A stretch of DNA of 64,000 nt from UBA2040 sp041751955. Its GTDB lineage: Bacteria > Bacteroidota > Bacteroidia > Flavobacteriales_D > Crocinitomicaceae. The notes under the pieces were generated by a model, which ran no database searches, was not told where the DNA came from, and saw nothing but the letters and a program-made list of their open reading frames with translations. Position numbers and translations under genes: made by a program. The stretch is taken from the NCBI GenBank assembly GCA_041751955.1, contig JBGSIB010000057.1:12281-76280 (forward strand), in the 5' to 3' direction. Positions 27,058-36,183 of this stretch are shown piece after piece (position 1 is the stretch's first letter; each line of letters opens with the position of its first letter).

Positions 27058-27603
27058 ATGAGATGGCTTTTGCTTATTTCGTGGTTTATGTTCAGTTCCG
27101 TTTTATTCGCTCCGGCGGGAAGGGGAACTTTTGGCGTTTGTGTCAGTTATCAAGCTACAGGAAAGGTCACGACTTACATCGCTTGCATGAATAACGGTGG
27201 CCGTTACTCGCAGCGAAGAACCTTATTGGAAGATGAATTTGTAAAATACGCTTCGGGTTATTGGCCAAGTATTTACAATCCTGAACGTGAAAATTTGTTC
27301 GCAAAAGAGGAATTGTCTTGTGGCGTGATAATCGACTCCATCAACCGAAAACAGTATCCTTATTGTTCACCAATGGATTCTCTTTGGAAAATCAGATTTA
27401 GAGATTATCCTTGGCAAGGACGACAAGAACCAGGTTGGAGCAACAAGAATTATCGCCCGTCTTCTGGACAAGAAAAATATTTATACAAAGAATTTGGCAT
27501 CTACAACATTGACAGAGATTTTTTTATCGACACCAACTTTTGGAAACTACTTCGTTCCGTAAATGATAAGGAATGGATTAATCATTATAAAAATTTACCA
27601 TGA
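27058..27603 (+). CDS. Hypothetical secreted protein
   Basis: A 181-residue protein with an N-terminal hydrophobic segment (MRWLLLISWFMFSSVLFAP) that looks like a signal peptide. The mature part is aromatic- and basic-rich with four or five cysteines (V-C-V-S-Y, I-A-C-M, L-S-C-G-V, Y-C-S-P-M-D), suggesting disulfides. I recognise no family. Its stop overlaps the start of the DUF547 lipoprotein gene in an ATGA, so the pair is translationally coupled and may work together at the cell envelope. Confidence 0.65.
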   Translation: MRWLLLISWFMFSSVLFAPAGRGTFGVCVSYQATGKVTTYIACMNNGGRYSQRRTLLEDEFVKYASGYWPSIYNPERENLFAKEELSCGVIIDSINRKQYPYCSPMDSLWKIRFRDYPWQGRQEPGWSNKNYRPSSGQEKYLYKEFGIYNIDRDFFIDTNFWKLLRSVNDKEWINHYKNLP

Positions 27604-28571
27604 GACTATCATCAATAATTATCACAGCCGTTCTTCTTTCTTCTTGTTCAAGTAACGAAAAACAAAACGAGGATTCTACAAACGAAACAAAAATTCAAGA
27701 ATCTACTGAAGTAACTATTCCAGAAAAGACTTTGCAAGGAGACCTTACGGAAACTAAATCTTCATCGAAGGAAATTGTATTGGAAGAAAATACAGGAGAA
27801 AAAAATTATCGAGATGTAAAGAAATACCTGAAGGATGAAACGAAAATAGAAACAAACACTGAGGTGAAAATTTCTGAAGACAATAAAGTCACGCCAAAGG
27901 AAGAAGTGAAAATGATCAAAGAAGATTTTTCTGGAGTTTACAATCAGATACTTACCAATTTTGTAAGTAGTTCAGGCAATGTGAATTATGCAGGAATTAA
28001 AACGAACCGAACGATGCTCAGCCAAGCAACAAAGCATTTTGAAGAAAATCCACCACAAAGTTCGTGGTCTAGCAATCAGAAATTGGCCTTTTGGATCAAT
28101 GCGTATAATTTGTACACAATAGAATTGGTCGTTGACAATTATCCGGTTGCTTCCATAAAAGATATCAATGGAGGAAAACCTTGGGATAAGAAATTCATCA
28201 ACTTAGACGGGCGAACCTTAAGTTTGAACGACATCGAAAACAACATCATCCGAAAAGATTTCAACGAACCGAGAATACATTTCGCTGTGAATTGCGCGAG
28301 TATTTCTTGTCCGAAGTTGTTGAACAAAGCTTATACATCTGGAAATTTAAATACCTTGTTGGAATCGCAAACCAAACGATTTATCAATGATAATGCGATG
28401 AATGCAATCAGTGAAAAATCGGCTCAAATTTCCAATATTTTTGATTGGTACAAAGTGGATTTCACAAAAAATGGTTCAGTAATAGATTTCTTGAATAAAT
28501 ATGTGAACACGACGATTAATTCAGATGCGAAAATTACGTACAAGGACTACAACTGGAATTTGAACAAATAA
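27600..28571 (+). CDS. DUF547 domain lipoprotein
   Basis: A 323-residue lipoprotein: lipobox L-L-S-S-C (Cys at 16), a charged low-complexity linker rich in E, K, T and S to about residue 105, then a DUF547 domain with the characteristic K-L-A-F-W-I-N-A-Y-N-L-Y-T-I near residue 162 and H-F-A-V-N-C-A-S-I-S-C-P near residue 226. The paired cysteines and the conserved W/N/H resemble a papain-like fold, but the activity is unknown. Followed by a strong terminator. Confidence 0.85.
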   Translation: MRLSSIIITAVLLSSCSSNEKQNEDSTNETKIQESTEVTIPEKTLQGDLTETKSSSKEIVLEENTGEKNYRDVKKYLKDETKIETNTEVKISEDNKVTPKEEVKMIKEDFSGVYNQILTNFVSSSGNVNYAGIKTNRTMLSQATKHFEENPPQSSWSSNQKLAFWINAYNLYTIELVVDNYPVASIKDINGGKPWDKKFINLDGRTLSLNDIENNIIRKDFNEPRIHFAVNCASISCPKLLNKAYTSGNLNTLLESQTKRFINDNAMNAISEKSAQISNIFDWYKVDFTKNGSVIDFLNKYVNTTINSDAKITYKDYNWNLNK

Positions 28572-28605
28572 AAAAGTGGATTTCGACTACGCTCAACCCA
28601 CTTTT
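28572..28605. terminator. Bidirectional terminator whose loop is a TTCGACTACGCTCAA repeat
   Basis: Stem AAAAGTGG / CCACTTTT with T-rich exits both ways, between DUF547 (+) and fabI (-). The loop (28582-28596) is the TTCGACTACGCTCA word that recurs at 38181, 40195 and 53966 (see the findings). Confidence 0.85.
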
Positions 28606-28630
28606 AATTCTATTTAAAAATAGCGATATT

Positions 28631-29443
28631 TTATTCGCCGAATTTCTCGATTACTTGTTGCGTTACACCTGTGTTGCTGAATCCTCCGTCGTGGAAGAGG
28701 TTTTGCATGGTTACGTAACGTGTTAAATCTGAGAACATGGAAATACAATAATCTGCACATGCGATTGCTGGAGCGTTTCCAAGCGGCGACATTTGTTCTG
28801 AGAAATTGATAAATTCCGTGAAACCTTTGATTCCTTGTCCAGCGGTTGTTACTGTTGGCGATTGAGAAATCGTGTTGACGCGAACTTTGTTTTTGATTCC
28901 ATAATGGTAACCGAAAGAGCGCGTGATGGATTCCAAAAGCGACTTCGCATCGGCCATGTCATTGTAATCAGGGAAAATTCTTTGTGCAGCAATATAGGTC
29001 AAAGCAACAACCGAACTCCATTCATTCAAGGCATCTTGTTTGTACAAAGAAGCCAATGTTTTGTGCAATGAAATAGCCGAAACATCCATCGTTTGTTGGT
29101 AAAACGCATAGTTGTTTTCCGTGTAATGTTTTCCTTTACGAACGTTTGGCGACATACCGATGGAATGTAGAACAAAGTCTAATTTTCCACCCAAAATCTC
29201 CATGGATTGAGCAATTAAATTGTCCAAATCTTCAACTGATGTTGCATCCGCAGGAATAACTTGACTGTTAGTTTCAGCTGCCAATGTGTTGATTTCACCC
29301 ATGCGCATAGCGATTGGTGCGTTGGTCAACACAAAAGTAGCGCCTTCTTCATGCGCGCGCTGTGCAACTTTCCATGCAATGGATTGTTCGTTCAATGCAC
29401 CGAATATGATGCCTCTTTTTCCTTTCAATAAATTATTAGCCAT
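28631..29443 (-). CDS. fabI: Enoyl-[acyl-carrier-protein] reductase (NADH)
   Basis: A 270-residue short-chain dehydrogenase that performs the last reduction of fatty acid elongation. The N-terminal G-I-I-F-G-A-L-N-E-Q-S-I-A-W-K is the FabI-specific nucleotide motif, S-I-G-M-S near 93 follows it, and the catalytic Y-x6-K is Y-N-D-M-A-D-A-K. The C-terminal F-H-D-G-G-F-S-N-T-G is typical. The Met at 29443 (MANNLLKGKRG) is chosen; eight upstream codons to 29467 lie in the leader next to a promoter box. Confidence 0.95.
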   Translation of the reverse strand: MANNLLKGKRGIIFGALNEQSIAWKVAQRAHEEGATFVLTNAPIAMRMGEINTLAAETNSQVIPADATSVEDLDNLIAQSMEILGGKLDFVLHSIGMSPNVRKGKHYTENNYAFYQQTMDVSAISLHKTLASLYKQDALNEWSSVVALTYIAAQRIFPDYNDMADAKSLLESITRSFGYHYGIKNKVRVNTISQSPTVTTAGQGIKGFTEFINFSEQMSPLGNAPAIACADYCISMFSDLTRYVTMQNLFHDGGFSNTGVTQQVIEKFGE

Positions 29444-29464
29444 AACTGTATGTTCGTTGTTATA

Positions 29465-29472
29465 CAAAGTTA
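29465..29472 (-). promoter_or_regulatory. -7 promoter box (TAACTTTG) of fabI
   Basis: Perfect TAnnTTTG match on the minus strand, 21 bases upstream of the fabI ATG. Confidence 0.6.
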
Positions 29473-29499
29473 ATTATTTAATTCATTCACAAACAGACT

Positions 29500-30264
29500 T
29501 CAATCCATGAGGATTTCCATGCCATCGTGTGCAATTCTCACAAGAGGTGGTAAAATAGCTTCAACTTCTTCATGTTTCCCGAGCAGGTGCGAAATGTGCG
29601 TCAAATAAGCGCGTTCTGGTTTTATTTCCTCGATAAACGCGAGTGCTTCCTCCAAATTGAAATGAGAAATATGCTCTGAAATCCGCAAAGCATTAACTAT
29701 CAATACTTTCGTCCCTTTTAGTTTTGCTTTTTCTTCGTCTGATACCGTTTTGGCATCCGTGATGTACGTGAAATCGCCAATGCGATAGCCGAAAACAGGC
29801 ATCATGTAATGCATCACCTGAACCGGTTGAAAAGTGATTCCTTCAATAATAAAAGGTTGATTTTCAATCAAATTCACGTTTACCCGAGGAATACCTGGGT
29901 AAGGATTATCATCAAATACGTAACTGAATTCTCTTTTCAAGGCTGCTTCCACATTTCGTGTGCAATAAACTTGCATGTCGTGCTTTTGCTTGAAATTGAA
30001 GGCACGAACATCGTCCATTCCCGCCACGTGATCTTTGTGTTCGTGCGTAAAAACGACTGCATTCAAATGCTGAACATTGGCGCGCAACATTTGCTGACGA
30101 AAATCTGGTCCAGTGTCGATGACAAAATTTTTGTCTCCAATGGAGATAAGAATGGAACTGCGCAAACGATTATCTTTCGGGTCACTCGACGCACAAACAG
30201 CACAATCACATGCAATTACAGGCATACCTTGTGAGGTGCCTGAACCAAGAATTGTTATTTTCAT
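29500..30264 (-). CDS. MBL-fold metallo-hydrolase (PhnP/RNase Z-like)
   Basis: A 254-residue metallo-beta-lactamase-fold hydrolase. The metal motif T-H-E-H-K-D-H is near residue 75 and further ligands are in T-H-I-S-H near 222. The N terminus M-K-I-T-I-L-G-S-G-T-S-Q-G is the usual opening of the PhnP-like subgroup, which also keeps the C-D-C-A-V-C zinc knuckle seen here near residue 19. Such enzymes hydrolyse cyclic phosphodiesters; the true substrate is unknown. The Met at 30264 is preferred over 30276, which overlaps the upstream gene. Last gene of a five-gene run from radC. Confidence 0.85.
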   Translation of the reverse strand: MKITILGSGTSQGMPVIACDCAVCASSDPKDNRLRSSILISIGDKNFVIDTGPDFRQQMLRANVQHLNAVVFTHEHKDHVAGMDDVRAFNFKQKHDMQVYCTRNVEAALKREFSYVFDDNPYPGIPRVNVNLIENQPFIIEGITFQPVQVMHYMMPVFGYRIGDFTYITDAKTVSDEEKAKLKGTKVLIVNALRISEHISHFNLEEALAFIEEIKPERAYLTHISHLLGKHEEVEAILPPLVRIAHDGMEILMD

Positions 30265-30268
30265 GGGT

Positions 30269-30661
30269 TTATTCATTTCCTGACATTAGAATCTTCACCC
30301 CCAACCAAATCCATCCCACAACCAAAAGTGTACCTCCAAGCGGTGTGATGGGTCCCAAAAACTTCAATTCCATTCCTATAATCTCTTGTATGGCCAGACC
30401 GTAAATGGACAGCGAGAAAAGCAAGGTTCCAACAATCAACAAATTGATAGGAAGTCTAAAATTGAAACTCCATTTTTCTGCCAAAACAGCCAAAACCAGT
30501 AAGGCTATACCATGATACATTTGATATTTTACTCCCGTTTCAAAGGAAAGCAAGCGCTCTGAAGAAATTCGTTCTTTCAGCGCATGTGCACCAAATGCGC
30601 CCAGAATGATGGCAACAGAAATAAAGGCAATTGCCCAAAGTAAAATGCGTTTTTGTGTCAT
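30269..30661 (-). CDS. DUF423 family small membrane protein
   Basis: A 130-residue protein with four hydrophobic helices. DUF423 landmarks are G-A-F-G-A-H-A-L-K near residue 21, Y-Q-M-Y-H-G near 46 and a C-terminal P-L-G-G-T-L-L-V-V-G-W. Function unknown. The ATG at 30661 overlaps the stop of the deacetylase gene (ATGA), which fixes this start over an upstream in-frame Met at 30742. Confidence 0.9.
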   Translation of the reverse strand: MTQKRILLWAIAFISVAIILGAFGAHALKERISSERLLSFETGVKYQMYHGIALLVLAVLAEKWSFNFRLPINLLIVGTLLFSLSIYGLAIQEIIGMELKFLGPITPLGGTLLVVGWIWLGVKILMSGNE

Positions 30662-31866
30662 TGCTTTAAAGTTAAAGTATAATCTAAGACTTCCGACCAT
30701 CCTTTCCATTTTCCATAGTCTGAAATGGTCTCGTTGTGCCAAATGAAACTAAACTGACCGCCCATTTGTTCAACTTCCTGATACAATTGATCGATTTTCT
30801 GTTTCGCTGCGGTTATGGTCAAATGCAAATATTCATGCAACGTTCCGTCCATGCAGGCAAAAGGATAAATCATCAAATCTGTCTTGGCATTTTTCGATAA
30901 ATCAAACCAAGGAAAAGGATGAGCGGTGCCATTTCTGAAACCAACTGCATCCGCAAAACCCATGGAATAATCCTCTTGGATTCCATTTTTCAGAAGATTT
31001 TGATAGGTAGATGGAAAACGCAATTTAAGGAAATGTTGACGGGAAATTTCTACTTTATTTTCAGTAAACTGTTGTAGACGACTGATTTCTTTCGACAAAA
31101 GATCCATATGAGAATTGGACAAGTAACTGGGATGAATTCCAATCTGTACTTTAGCCTGAAATCGTTTAATTAATTGCTGAATTCCTTCCGTTTCAATGGA
31201 AATATTAAAGTCTTTGTTGCCGTAATCTCCAACCAACCAAAACATCCGAGTACTAAAATCCTCAGCAATTTTTTCGATTTTAGAATAACTGTCGTAAGGG
31301 TCTTTTTCCTTTCCTGAAAGGACATTTTTACGTTCTTTAAATCGATTAAAATCACCTGTAACTATATCTTTTACATTCGAAAGCAATCGTCTTTTACCCT
31401 CCTTAAATTGAAAAGCAAAAGCATTGTCGATATCGAAAGTTGGAATAATTTCGGTTGCTGACTTTTTTCGATTCAAAGAAGACCCAGTCAGCTTTTCAAT
31501 CATGTCGATGAACTCATGTGCCCATCTGTCGCACACGCATTGTTCCAAACATTCATTTTGAAATTGCCAACTACTTTTGGCGGAGAATCGCTCCATGCTA
31601 TCCAACTCTTTTGGTTGGTATTCCTCCATTCGGCTGAGCACAAAAAACAAACGAGAAAGAATGTCTTTTTCCTGCAATTCACTGTGAATTTCATTTCCGT
31701 TCAATAATTTTCCAAAAATACTTGGAAGCTGAAATTTCGTTTCGGGTGCATTTTCGAATATTTTATTGTCATCCGTTAATTCAAAATCAATACCGCGAAG
31801 GCCAAAAATAAACTCAAAAGTATATTTCCAGCGTGGTGTGACTTGATCAACGAATAGCAAAATCAT
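30658..31866 (-). CDS. Polysaccharide deacetylase-like protein (DUF7033-type N terminus)
   Basis: A 402-residue protein. The C-terminal two thirds are of the NodB/polysaccharide deacetylase type: I-I-P-T-F-D-I-D-N-A near residue 150 (catalytic Asp and metal Asp), V-Q-I-G-I-H-P-S-Y near 240 (metal His) and a final W-H-N-E-T. The N-terminal ~120 residues match a domain often fused to Bacteroidota deacetylases. It likely N-deacetylates a cell-surface glycan. It begins at 31866 (MILLFVDQ), overlapping the wecB stop by one base, so the GlcNAc 2-epimerase and this enzyme probably serve one polysaccharide pathway. Confidence 0.75.
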   Translation of the reverse strand: MILLFVDQVTPRWKYTFEFIFGLRGIDFELTDDNKIFENAPETKFQLPSIFGKLLNGNEIHSELQEKDILSRLFFVLSRMEEYQPKELDSMERFSAKSSWQFQNECLEQCVCDRWAHEFIDMIEKLTGSSLNRKKSATEIIPTFDIDNAFAFQFKEGKRRLLSNVKDIVTGDFNRFKERKNVLSGKEKDPYDSYSKIEKIAEDFSTRMFWLVGDYGNKDFNISIETEGIQQLIKRFQAKVQIGIHPSYLSNSHMDLLSKEISRLQQFTENKVEISRQHFLKLRFPSTYQNLLKNGIQEDYSMGFADAVGFRNGTAHPFPWFDLSKNAKTDLMIYPFACMDGTLHEYLHLTITAAKQKIDQLYQEVEQMGGQFSFIWHNETISDYGKWKGWSEVLDYTLTLKQ

Positions 31867-33011
31867 CAGAGGAGTCGATTGATTTGTTCGCAAATGAATT
31901 CAGCTGCTTTTCCATCACCATAAAAGTCTGGAAAAGTGTAATCCGACTTCTCACTCAATGTTTTGTATGCCGCCAAAATTCTATTTTCATCACTATCGGC
32001 AAGTATGGCATTTCCGTTGTCAACTATTTCCACCCATTCCGTTTGTGGGCGCAAAATGATACACGGTTTTTTAAAGAAGAAAGCTTCTTTCTGCAATCCT
32101 CCGCTATCTGTCACCAACATCGCTGCATTTTTTTCCAGAGCGATAATATCTAAAAATCCAGCAGGATCTATGATCTGAATGGAAGCATTTTGATGCAATT
32201 TCTTGCGAAGCTCATCACTTAACAATTCAGACATTTGTTTTTTCGTACGCGGATGCAAAGGCAAAATGATTTGTAACCCGGATTGTTCTTGGATTTTCAA
32301 AAGCGCACTAAAAATTGCATTCAAATTTTCTGGAATATCTGTATTCGAATCGCGGTGTATGGTACACAAAATGAAGCTGTTGGCGGAAACTCCAAGTTCT
32401 TGCATCAAGGTTGATTTTTCGGCAGAAACTTCAGAGAAATACAAACTGTTGTCGTACATGATGTCACCACAATGAAAAACCAAGGGATGATTCATGTCGG
32501 CTTGATCTCTATTTTCAAGCGAAAAACCCTCTTTTGATAAATTGTCTAAACCTGTTTTAGTTGGTGTGAACAACAAGGCAGACATGTGGTCACAAGCGAT
32601 ACGATTGATTTCTTCGGGCATGTGTTTGTTGAAACTACGCAAGCCCGCTTCGACATGAATGACGGGAATATGAATTTTAGAAGCGGCCAATGCTCCAGCA
32701 ATGGTTGAATTTGTATCGCCATATACCAAAACAGCGCTTGGCTTTTCATCTTGAAAAATTTTCTCAAGTCCTTCGAGCATTTTGGCGGTTTGCGCTCCAT
32801 GTCCACCTGAACCAACATTCAAATTGTATTTTGGTCGTGGGATTTTCATTTCGTTAAAGAAAATATCCGACATGTTTTCGTCGTAATGTTGCCCAGTGTG
32901 AACGATGACTTCTTCTAATTCACCCTGAAATTTACCAGAAATGGCTCTTGAAATAGCGGAAGATTTTATGATTTGAGGTCTTGCCCCAACGATAGTTATA
33001 ATTTTTTTCAC
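31866..33011 (-). CDS. wecB: UDP-N-acetylglucosamine 2-epimerase (non-hydrolysing)
   Basis: A 381-residue GT-B-fold enzyme that interconverts UDP-GlcNAc and UDP-ManNAc for surface polysaccharide synthesis. Motifs: I-V-G-A-R-P-Q-I-I-K at the N terminus, H-T-G-Q-H-Y-D near 40, V-Y-G-D-T-N-S-T near 97, H-V-E-A-G-L-R-S-F near 121, P-E-E-I-N-R near 133 and T-D-S-G-G-L-Q-K-E-A near 283. Length is normal. It starts three bases after radC and overlaps the deacetylase gene. Confidence 0.95.
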   Translation of the reverse strand: MKKIITIVGARPQIIKSSAISRAISGKFQGELEEVIVHTGQHYDENMSDIFFNEMKIPRPKYNLNVGSGGHGAQTAKMLEGLEKIFQDEKPSAVLVYGDTNSTIAGALAASKIHIPVIHVEAGLRSFNKHMPEEINRIACDHMSALLFTPTKTGLDNLSKEGFSLENRDQADMNHPLVFHCGDIMYDNSLYFSEVSAEKSTLMQELGVSANSFILCTIHRDSNTDIPENLNAIFSALLKIQEQSGLQIILPLHPRTKKQMSELLSDELRKKLHQNASIQIIDPAGFLDIIALEKNAAMLVTDSGGLQKEAFFFKKPCIILRPQTEWVEIVDNGNAILADSDENRILAAYKTLSEKSDYTFPDFYGDGKAAEFICEQINRLL

Positions 33012-33014
33012 GTG

Positions 33015-33707
33015 CTAAAATGCTATATTTTCTTCGGAGAAGCTAAGATAGCCATTATCTGTAAATATGACATGGTCGAGGACCTCAATCCCGATCAATT
33101 TGCCGAATTGTTGGAGGTTTTTCGTAAGTCGAACATCTGATTCACTCGCTTTCAAATTTCCGCTGGGATGGTTGTGCGCCAGTATAATCGCAGAAGCCTG
33201 ATGCATCAACGCTGCTTTGAAAATTATTTTTCCATCGGCGATTGTGCCCGAAACTCCACCTTTAGAAACCTGTTCGTAAGCCAAAACCAAATTGGAGCGG
33301 TTGACATAAACGACATAGAATTCTTCGTGCGACAAATCCATGAAATACGGATTGAGCAATTCGTAAACATCTTTGGCCGTCATAACTTTCAATCGTTCTT
33401 TCTTTTCAGAATCGCGTCTACGTCGCCCCAATTCCAGTGCGGCCATTAAGGTTATGGATTTCGCTTCGCCCATACCTTTGTGTTTGGACAAATCTTTGAC
33501 TCCTGACCGACTTAACATTTGCAGATCGTTATTGTGGGCTTGAAGAATTTCCTGAGCAAGTTCAACAGCAGTTTTTTCTCGCGTTCCTGAACCGAGTAAA
33601 ATGGCGATGATTTCAGAATCTGACAGGGCATTTTTTCCTTTAAGCATCATCTTTTCTCTCGGGCGATCATCTTCCGCCCAAAGCTTAATTGTAGAATGGT
33701 TTTGCAT
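33015..33707 (-). CDS. radC: RadC family JAB-domain protein
   Basis: A 230-residue protein with an N-terminal helix-hairpin-helix region (K-H-K-G-M-G-E-A-K near residue 75) and a C-terminal JAB/MPN metalloprotease-like domain with L-A-H-N-H-P-S-G-N and S-E-S-D near residues 175-190 (H-x-H-x-x-G...D). Despite the name, no DNA-repair role is established. First gene of the radC-wecB-deacetylase-DUF423-MBL run. Confidence 0.95.
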   Translation of the reverse strand: MQNHSTIKLWAEDDRPREKMMLKGKNALSDSEIIAILLGSGTREKTAVELAQEILQAHNNDLQMLSRSGVKDLSKHKGMGEAKSITLMAALELGRRRRDSEKKERLKVMTAKDVYELLNPYFMDLSHEEFYVVYVNRSNLVLAYEQVSKGGVSGTIADGKIIFKAALMHQASAIILAHNHPSGNLKASESDVRLTKNLQQFGKLIGIEVLDHVIFTDNGYLSFSEENIAF

Positions 33708-33792
33708 TGTAAAAAGTTTGTATTCTACATTAAGTTAGTGAAAAATGTGATTTGGTTTTCAGCAGAAGTAAAAAATATTATCCTTTGAAAAC

Positions 33793-33828
33793 AAAAAAAG
33801 GAAGCCTAACTGATGTCAAACTTCCTTT
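33793..33828 (-). terminator. Rho-independent terminator
   Basis: Stem AAAGGAAG / CTTCCTTT followed on the minus strand by seven T residues, just beyond the stop of the gene ending at 33851. Confidence 0.85.
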
Positions 33829-33850
33829 AAATATTTAGTGAAATGTATTT

Positions 33851-34642
33851 CTACAAAGCCTGTATCGCGCGAATTTTTGCTTTTATCGCTTCTTGATCTT
33901 GCGCTTCGTTTTCGTATTTTTCCTTTTCTTTTTCTAGTTCAGAAGCAGTTTTATCGATTTTCCCTTTTTTGCTTTCGATGTATTCTTTGTTCTTGCGGAT
34001 ATCGTTATCTGCACTCGTGATTTTGCTTTGTAATTTCTCAATACTAGCTGCATATTTTGCTTTGGACTTGTCAGCACTCGCAATTTTCTTTTCCGCTTTG
34101 GCAATGGCTTTTTCGTCTTTCGCTTTATCTTCGCTCAAACCATTCACTTCTTTTCCTTGTGAAGCGACTTCTTTGGTTTGATCATCCAATTGTTTTTGGA
34201 AGATTCCGACATAATAAGATTTAGAGAATTCTTTCATCACGACTTTTAAATTGGCACTTTCCGCTGCATATGCGCTGGAACTGACCAAAATATCGGCACC
34301 GAAAAGCATCCAAACTCGCAAATGTAGCCCGGAAGCATCTTTAACGACTCCAGATTTGATGGCAAATTGCTTATCGCTCCAAATGGGATTGTTTATTTCT
34401 TCTCCTTCAGCCGAACTTCCTTTCGATTTCAATTTGATATCGAATTTCTCGCTCATGTATTTCGTCCATGCGCTGATAATCGCTTTTTCCTCACCTTGCA
34501 AAATGATGTCGTATCCATTGCGATCAACACCGTCCAATTTGTACGATCCTTCCATTACGATCAATGATGAAGGGACTTTGATTTCTTGTGCAAATGAAAC
34601 TGCAGTTATGAAAGTCAATAAAATGAGCAATACTTTTTTCAT
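33851..34642 (-). CDS. Secreted protein with C-terminal coiled coil
   Basis: A 263-residue protein with a signal peptide (MKKVLLILLTFITAVSFAQ). Residues 20-150 form a globular part of unknown family with S-G-L-H-L-R-V-W-M-L-F-G-A. Residues 155-263 are a long K/E/A/S-rich coiled coil (D-E-K-A-I-A-K-A-E-K-K-I-A-S-A-D-K). Likely periplasmic. It follows a small membrane protein gene by 14 bases, probably in one transcript. Function unknown. Confidence 0.7.
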   Translation of the reverse strand: MKKVLLILLTFITAVSFAQEIKVPSSLIVMEGSYKLDGVDRNGYDIILQGEEKAIISAWTKYMSEKFDIKLKSKGSSAEGEEINNPIWSDKQFAIKSGVVKDASGLHLRVWMLFGADILVSSSAYAAESANLKVVMKEFSKSYYVGIFQKQLDDQTKEVASQGKEVNGLSEDKAKDEKAIAKAEKKIASADKSKAKYAASIEKLQSKITSADNDIRKNKEYIESKKGKIDKTASELEKEKEKYENEAQDQEAIKAKIRAIQAL

Positions 34643-34656
34643 AATTTTTGATGTAT

Positions 34657-34950
34657 TTATTTTTCTGTTTTTGGTTCTTCGGGTGGTAACAACTTCGCCT
34701 TTAAGTCTGCTATTTCCTTATTCTTTATTTTAAATTTTTTGTAATCGAATATAGAAGATAGAGCAAATCCAATACCTATACTAAGCAAAATAACCAGCGT
34801 TAATGGCATCTGAATTTTGAAAAACACCGGTATTACCGTTACAGATTGCCAATTGCGAAGCACAAATGTTAAAGCAAAAATGCCCAATATTATCTTCAAT
34901 ATTAATTTCGTTTTTTGCCCCCCAGAGAGGTCGTTCCAATATTCTTTCAT
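34657..34950 (-). CDS. LapA/DUF1049-like small membrane protein
   Basis: A 97-residue protein with two hydrophobic helices (residues 17-33 and 49-67) separated by a short loop, then a charged K/E-rich tail (F-K-I-K-N-K-E-I-A-D-L-K-A-K-L). The N-W-Q-S-V-T-V-I-P-V-F-F loop and the coiled C terminus resemble LapA-type proteins. The family call is tentative. It forms a pair with the downstream coiled-coil protein. A TATCTTTA near-promoter box lies just upstream. Confidence 0.6.
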   Translation of the reverse strand: MKEYWNDLSGGQKTKLILKIILGIFALTFVLRNWQSVTVIPVFFKIQMPLTLVILLSIGIGFALSSIFDYKKFKIKNKEIADLKAKLLPPEEPKTEK

Positions 34951-35025
34951 ACTTCAATTTATTGAAAGTAAAGATACTAATTTGGCGAAAAAAGGAATGT
35001 TATATTGACGTTAAAAGAAATTGAA

Positions 35026-36183
35026 TCATCGAATCAACCATTTCAAAACATATTCTGTAGTTTCTGTTGAGGGTAATTTTATGAGGTATCGCCCTGCGGC
35101 TAACTCGGGCAGTTGGCAATATCCGTCGCCATCCGTTAAACCAGAATAGGATAATTGACCAGCGAAATCATACACTTCGACTTCAGCATATGGCAAATAG
35201 TAAACGAAACTTCCTTCGTCAGAAGGGTTTGGGAATAAAATGGGAAAGTAATCTTGATTCAGATTCAAGCTGAAAACGTTGCTTGTTCTGGAGATATCCG
35301 CATACAATCCACCGAGAAAATAAACGGTACCATTCCAGCTAAAAGTTGACATACCTCTCCAACCTTGAATGGGTGCACTTGGTGCTTCGTTCCAAGTCCC
35401 ATTTAAAGAAAGTGTATAAAAATCCGTTCGAAAATAAGGCTCTTGACTCCATCCTCCGCCAACAAGAGCGTTCAAGCCAACACCTTGAGCACCTAGATAT
35501 GAGCATGCGCCTCCTGGATAATCTGCTATTCGCGTCCAAGTGTCTGTTCGCCAATCATATTCATAAAATTCACTTGAAAAAGTCAGTGGATCGATGTTCA
35601 AACCTGTTCCAGCAAAACATTTGTTGCCCATGCTCACACCAACCACCTCACGCATTCGTCCACCTGGATAATCGGAAATTTGAGTCCAATCATCAATGAT
35701 CGGATCATATTTCCAGCAATCGGCTAAACTTGAATCTGGGGAAGCTCCTGCCCCAACAAAACCTAAATTATTCGCTGTAAATTGAAAAAATGTCCATCGT
35801 GGCGCCCCTGCAAAATCTTTCATTTGTTTCCAAGAATCCGTTGTAGGTGAGTATTGCCAAACATCTTTTAATGGTTGATTGGCTGAAGAATAGCCACAAA
35901 AAACATACGCTTTATCGTTCAAAACCAAAGCTCCAGCGTACTGTCTTGCCTCTCCGGGAAAGGGACTTTTTTCAGTCCAAGAATTACTCGCAATATTGAA
36001 AGCCCAAAGTTGGTTACTTTGCGCGAAACCATTTTGATTTCCAGAAACGACATAGCCAATTCCGTTTATGCAAAAGGAAACTCCATCGTCCCTTCCAGGT
36101 GCTGGAATATCAGGTAGTTGTTGCCAAGTTTGACCAAATAGGAAGTTTGATAAAAAAAACAGAAAAAGGAAAGGGCTTTTCAT
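35026..36183 (-). CDS. Kelch-repeat T9SS-secreted protein
   Basis: A 385-residue surface protein. Signal peptide MKSPFLFLFFLSNFLFGQ, then about six kelch repeats, each with a double-glycine or G-x-x strand and a W spaced after an aromatic (for example D-S-W-K-Q-M, D-D-W-T-Q-I, D-T-W-T-R-I), giving a beta-propeller. The last ~70 residues (F-P-I-L-F-P-N-P-S-D-E-G to E-Y-V-L-K-W-L-I-R) are a T9SS sorting domain. The Met at 36183 is chosen because it begins the signal peptide; the frame extends 12 codons upstream. Ligand unknown. Confidence 0.85.
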   Translation of the reverse strand: MKSPFLFLFFLSNFLFGQTWQQLPDIPAPGRDDGVSFCINGIGYVVSGNQNGFAQSNQLWAFNIASNSWTEKSPFPGEARQYAGALVLNDKAYVFCGYSSANQPLKDVWQYSPTTDSWKQMKDFAGAPRWTFFQFTANNLGFVGAGASPDSSLADCWKYDPIIDDWTQISDYPGGRMREVVGVSMGNKCFAGTGLNIDPLTFSSEFYEYDWRTDTWTRIADYPGGACSYLGAQGVGLNALVGGGWSQEPYFRTDFYTLSLNGTWNEAPSAPIQGWRGMSTFSWNGTVYFLGGLYADISRTSNVFSLNLNQDYFPILFPNPSDEGSFVYYLPYAEVEVYDFAGQLSYSGLTDGDGYCQLPELAAGRYLIKLPSTETTEYVLKWLIR

